Source: Euperipatoides rowelli (lineage: Eukaryota > Onychophora > Udeonychophora > Euonychophora > Peripatopsidae). From it: a stretch of 10,754 nt of DNA. The notes below the pieces were generated by a model. The model was not told the origin of the DNA. It saw only the letters and a program-made list of their open reading frames with translations, and did no database searches. This document shows, piece after piece, positions 7,803 through 10,754 of this stretch; the first letter of the stretch is position 1; each line of letters opens with the position of its first letter. The position numbers were made by a program, and so were the translations under genes. The DNA is taken from assembly GCA_003024985.2 (NCBI GenBank), contig PXIH01S0000147.1; one strand, given 5' to 3'.

Positions 7803-9729
7803 GTAAAGTGGGAGGAATGAAACTACTGTCATGATGAGAACAAGATCTTGAGTTTTTAATTAATGATGATGTACAGAACCATGCAAAACACTAAAATATT
7901 CAGTTTTTCATTTTAAGTTTTTTCTTTCCCCCATTTCCTTTTTTTAAATTTAATTCATTGTTTGCAAAGATAGAGGGCTATTCAGATAAATGGAAGGAGT
8001 AGAGAGATAGCAAGTTAATTCTAAGAATTAATATTGCTATCATTGATTCATCAATTTGTATACAAAATTTTTTTGTTTGTTCAGTTTTTTATTTCAATTC
8101 AAATTCTACTTTACAGATAGTAAGTCTTTTTTTCTCAATATTTAAAATATTCTTTATTCAATATTTTCATTCTTGGTTTACATCATTGTCATAAATTATC
8201 ACTTAACTACACTTTTTACAATTTAACCATTCATTATCTATTCAACCTTCTAATAACTTACAATTTTATGTTGATACAAACATCTGTTAAAAATCAAATA
8301 AATTCGCTCTCTATTACTAAACTATAAATCTATTTCATGCCCAATGCTTCTTAACTTTTTATTGTCCCAAAATCACCATTAAAATCTTTGAGGAACTATG
8401 TATCATGTCACAGGACACCTCTAATTCATGTCTCACCCCTTCCCCACTAACCACACATTTCGTCTTAAAACACAGTTTTATGAATAATGCAATCAGTAAT
8501 ACCTTAATTAATGTTTTTTTTTTTTAATAAAGAACAACAGCAAAACTAATGTTGATTCGTGAAAAGCAAATCTACCACTTCACTCAACTTCCTTCATGCT
8601 ATTATAAATGAATTATATGGAGAAGAAAAATGTTAAATAGTTTCATCATCATTACAATACAAAATAAGCACTTTTCATCTATTTCGAGCCAGTATCAGTT
8701 GAACAAAATTGTTCATACNCGCAAGGCATTAAAACACAGTTTAAGTAATAAATAATCCTTGTGAGCATACAAATTTATCAATTCTTTATTGAACCCAAGG
8801 AGATATACGGGTTTATTCCTTCCTGAACCTTATTTTTGACCATTTGTTTGTATTTGATTTTTTTGAGTTCCATAAAATAAATAATCTTTAATGTTGCTTC
8901 GAAATGTTTGTTATATTTATTACTATAATCTGCTGAAATGATTTAGATTTTTAAAATACTAAATTATAATTACTGTCTTCAGCTACAATAATAGCTTAGG
9001 CTATGCATAAATTTGGTTCTGGCTTAGGGTTGGCTATTATGAAATTTGCCTCACTTTTTTCTATATTAGGATTAAATTAATGTTTCTAATTCTTCTATAT
9101 GGTTGTTAGCTGATAATCTGGGAAATGTTGATTTGAACCTATTGCACCTCATAGTATTATACACTTCAAAGATGTTTGGATTTTCGGATGGATTGATGGA
9201 TTATCTGCTTAAGAAATACAATGTTAAAGTAAGAGGTACACTAATACAGTTTTTACACCTCCAGCCTTCGATAAATTGACCAAAGATACTGTAATTATAA
9301 TAGGAAGTGAAATCATACCGAAAATGGCCAAATTTTGCTTATGTTCAAACAAAAATGGTCTTAACAGAAGTCTTCCAAAGTACCTTTCCAGAAATAGTTT
9401 AAAATTTGCCAAGTGATACCAGAATCAAAAGCGGATACAATTATGTTTGACTGGCTTCGGGATTAAATTAACTTAATCCTAAGTCTCTAGGATTGATTTC
9501 TAAGTGACAAAGTTTGTGCATTCCTGTGAATGATATACTCTTTTGTGTATGCCCCGAGTGAAAGGCACTGTGATTCCAGGTTCACCCATTCTTGCCCCGT
9601 ATTGGNTGGGAAAATAAAAATATTTAGTCAATTTAATCTTTGTCTTTATGAGAATAATTTATTTTGATAATAAACTTAAATCTCAAAAATATAGGCCCTA
9701 ACACCAAAAACTGTTAACTCTATGATGAA

Positions 9730-9785
9730 GATCACAGAGCTAGGGAAATTCACGCTATATAGAAAATTTTCCTAGCTCCATGATC
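9730..9785. repeat. Imperfect hairpin (GAGCTAGG stem)
   Basis: GAGCTAGGGAAATT (9737-9750) pairs with AATTTTCCTAGCTC (9765-9778) with 13 of 14 bases, over a 14-base loop. The stem extends outward to a GATC on each side (9730-9733 and 9782-9785) after a small bulge. It may be a small foldback element. No flanking duplication was recognised. Confidence 0.45.
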
Positions 9786-9898
9786 AAGATAGAATGCTTT
9801 GATTTATGTTCACTGTGCTCAAAAATTGTTTCTTGGATGTGATATCAACTCTTACTTAGTTGTATCATTATTTATTAACAATTGTATCGAGCTTCGCG

Positions 9899-9981
9899 AA
9901 AACCTGGAAATCTTCGGAGGATGGTATGGAAAATCTGGAAAAGTCAGGGAAATTTGGTTAGTCAAGTGGGTAGAGACCCTG
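9899..9981 (-). mobile_element. Terminal fragment of a dispersed repeat with a CAGGGT end
   Basis: The segment is built of variations on CTGGAAA / CTGGAAAAGTCAGGGAAAT and finishes GTAGAGACCCTG. Read on the minus strand it therefore starts CAGGGTCTCTACCC and continues TTTCCCTGACTTTTCCAG. Dispersed repeats with this wording and a CAGGGTTCC-like end are, from memory, widespread in marine invertebrate genomes and behave like DNA-transposon termini. The partner end was not found: CAGGTTCACCC at about 9578 is only a weak candidate and shares no flanking duplication. It is probably a truncated copy. Confidence 0.4.
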
Positions 9982-10344
9982 TTATAAATAATCACTCCCT
10001 TCAAGAAACACTTGAGAATTATAACATCTATTCTAGAATTTTATCTTTGCTTTTTACTCAATGGCAAATAATCTTTAGGTAAAAATGTATTTTCTCTACG
10101 TATAATAGTGAAAGCTAGACAATGGAGAACATTATATTTACGATAAATCACATGCCAAATAAGCTAAATATAATGGCTGGTAGGAGTGGATCTATGACAG
10201 GCACAAATATTATAATTTATTACATCAGTATAACACTGTATATATTATTTTGAAGTTGTTCCTTACTATTGAAACAAATGTGATTTTACTGTATGCTATT
10301 TTTAGATTAATGTTTTGCTTTTATATTCTTTGATTTCCCCCATT

Positions 10345-10754
<410 letters not shown>

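Noticed and set aside
9073-9275. Open stretch on the + strand reading a plausible protein-like segment (from ATG 9171: MFGFSDGLMDYLLKKYNVK)
   Set aside because: About 67 codons without a stop, but there is no known domain, no clear splice sites and no similarity to the neighbouring gene. Judged chance.
9224-9412. 62-codon open frame on the minus strand
   Set aside because: It overlaps the + strand open stretch, is mainly hydrophobic through AT-rich codons, and shows no recognisable motif.
9570-9610. GGTTCACCC, resembling a tRNA B box, as a possible SINE
   Set aside because: No matching A box at the proper distance upstream and no tRNA-like fold can be drawn. Also too weak as the partner terminus of the repeat ending at 9981.

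Overview
The window is animal nuclear DNA, almost entirely intron, from a gene of the Groucho/TLE family of transcriptional co-repressors. It lies on the + strand. Only two short coding exons are visible, at 6126-6194 and 10370-10471. Both are bounded by good AG and GTAAGT splice sites and both are in phase 0. Joined, they give 57 continuous residues of the C-terminal WD40 propeller, equivalent to about residues 505-561 of human TLE1 (numbering recalled). No other protein-coding gene, tRNA, rRNA or CRISPR array can be supported.

Organism: base composition is roughly three quarters A+T by eye, CpG is sparse, introns are at least 4-6 kb, and six single N calls are scattered through the sequence. 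The exon reading ([21 protein letters not shown]) fits an invertebrate Groucho. An echinoderm, chelicerate or mollusc with large introns is plausible, but the sequence does not settle the phylum.

Layout: positions 1-6125 are the 3' part of an intron whose 5' exon lies outside the window. It contains a 64% GC patch (48-92), a well-preserved hAT-type non-autonomous DNA transposon (999-1770) with an exact 8-bp target duplication, a possible degraded inverted-repeat element (2537-3202), a polyadenylation-signal plus poly(A) track like the 3' end of a retrocopy (3661-3717), a 12-C run, and a cluster of CCACTGTG motifs that form a strong palindrome (5564-5796). Next come the first exon and a complete 4,175-bp intron (6195-10369). 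That intron holds paired hairpins just past the splice donor, a G-quadruplex-like motif (7325-7351), an X-box-like palindrome (7632-7644), a short open frame that reads like an EF-hand loop between splice-like sites (7737-7802), a 9.7-kb hairpin and the end of a dispersed repeat (9899-9981). The second exon and 283 bp of the next intron close the window.

The two exons cover the end of the first WD repeat and the whole second repeat, including the Tyr, Arg and Glu that in TLE1 line the pocket for eh1 and WRPW peptides of partner repressors. The most notable non-coding observations are the intact hAT insertion, the CCACTGTG palindrome cluster, and a marked excess of the 7-mer TACTGTA/TACAGTA across the introns.
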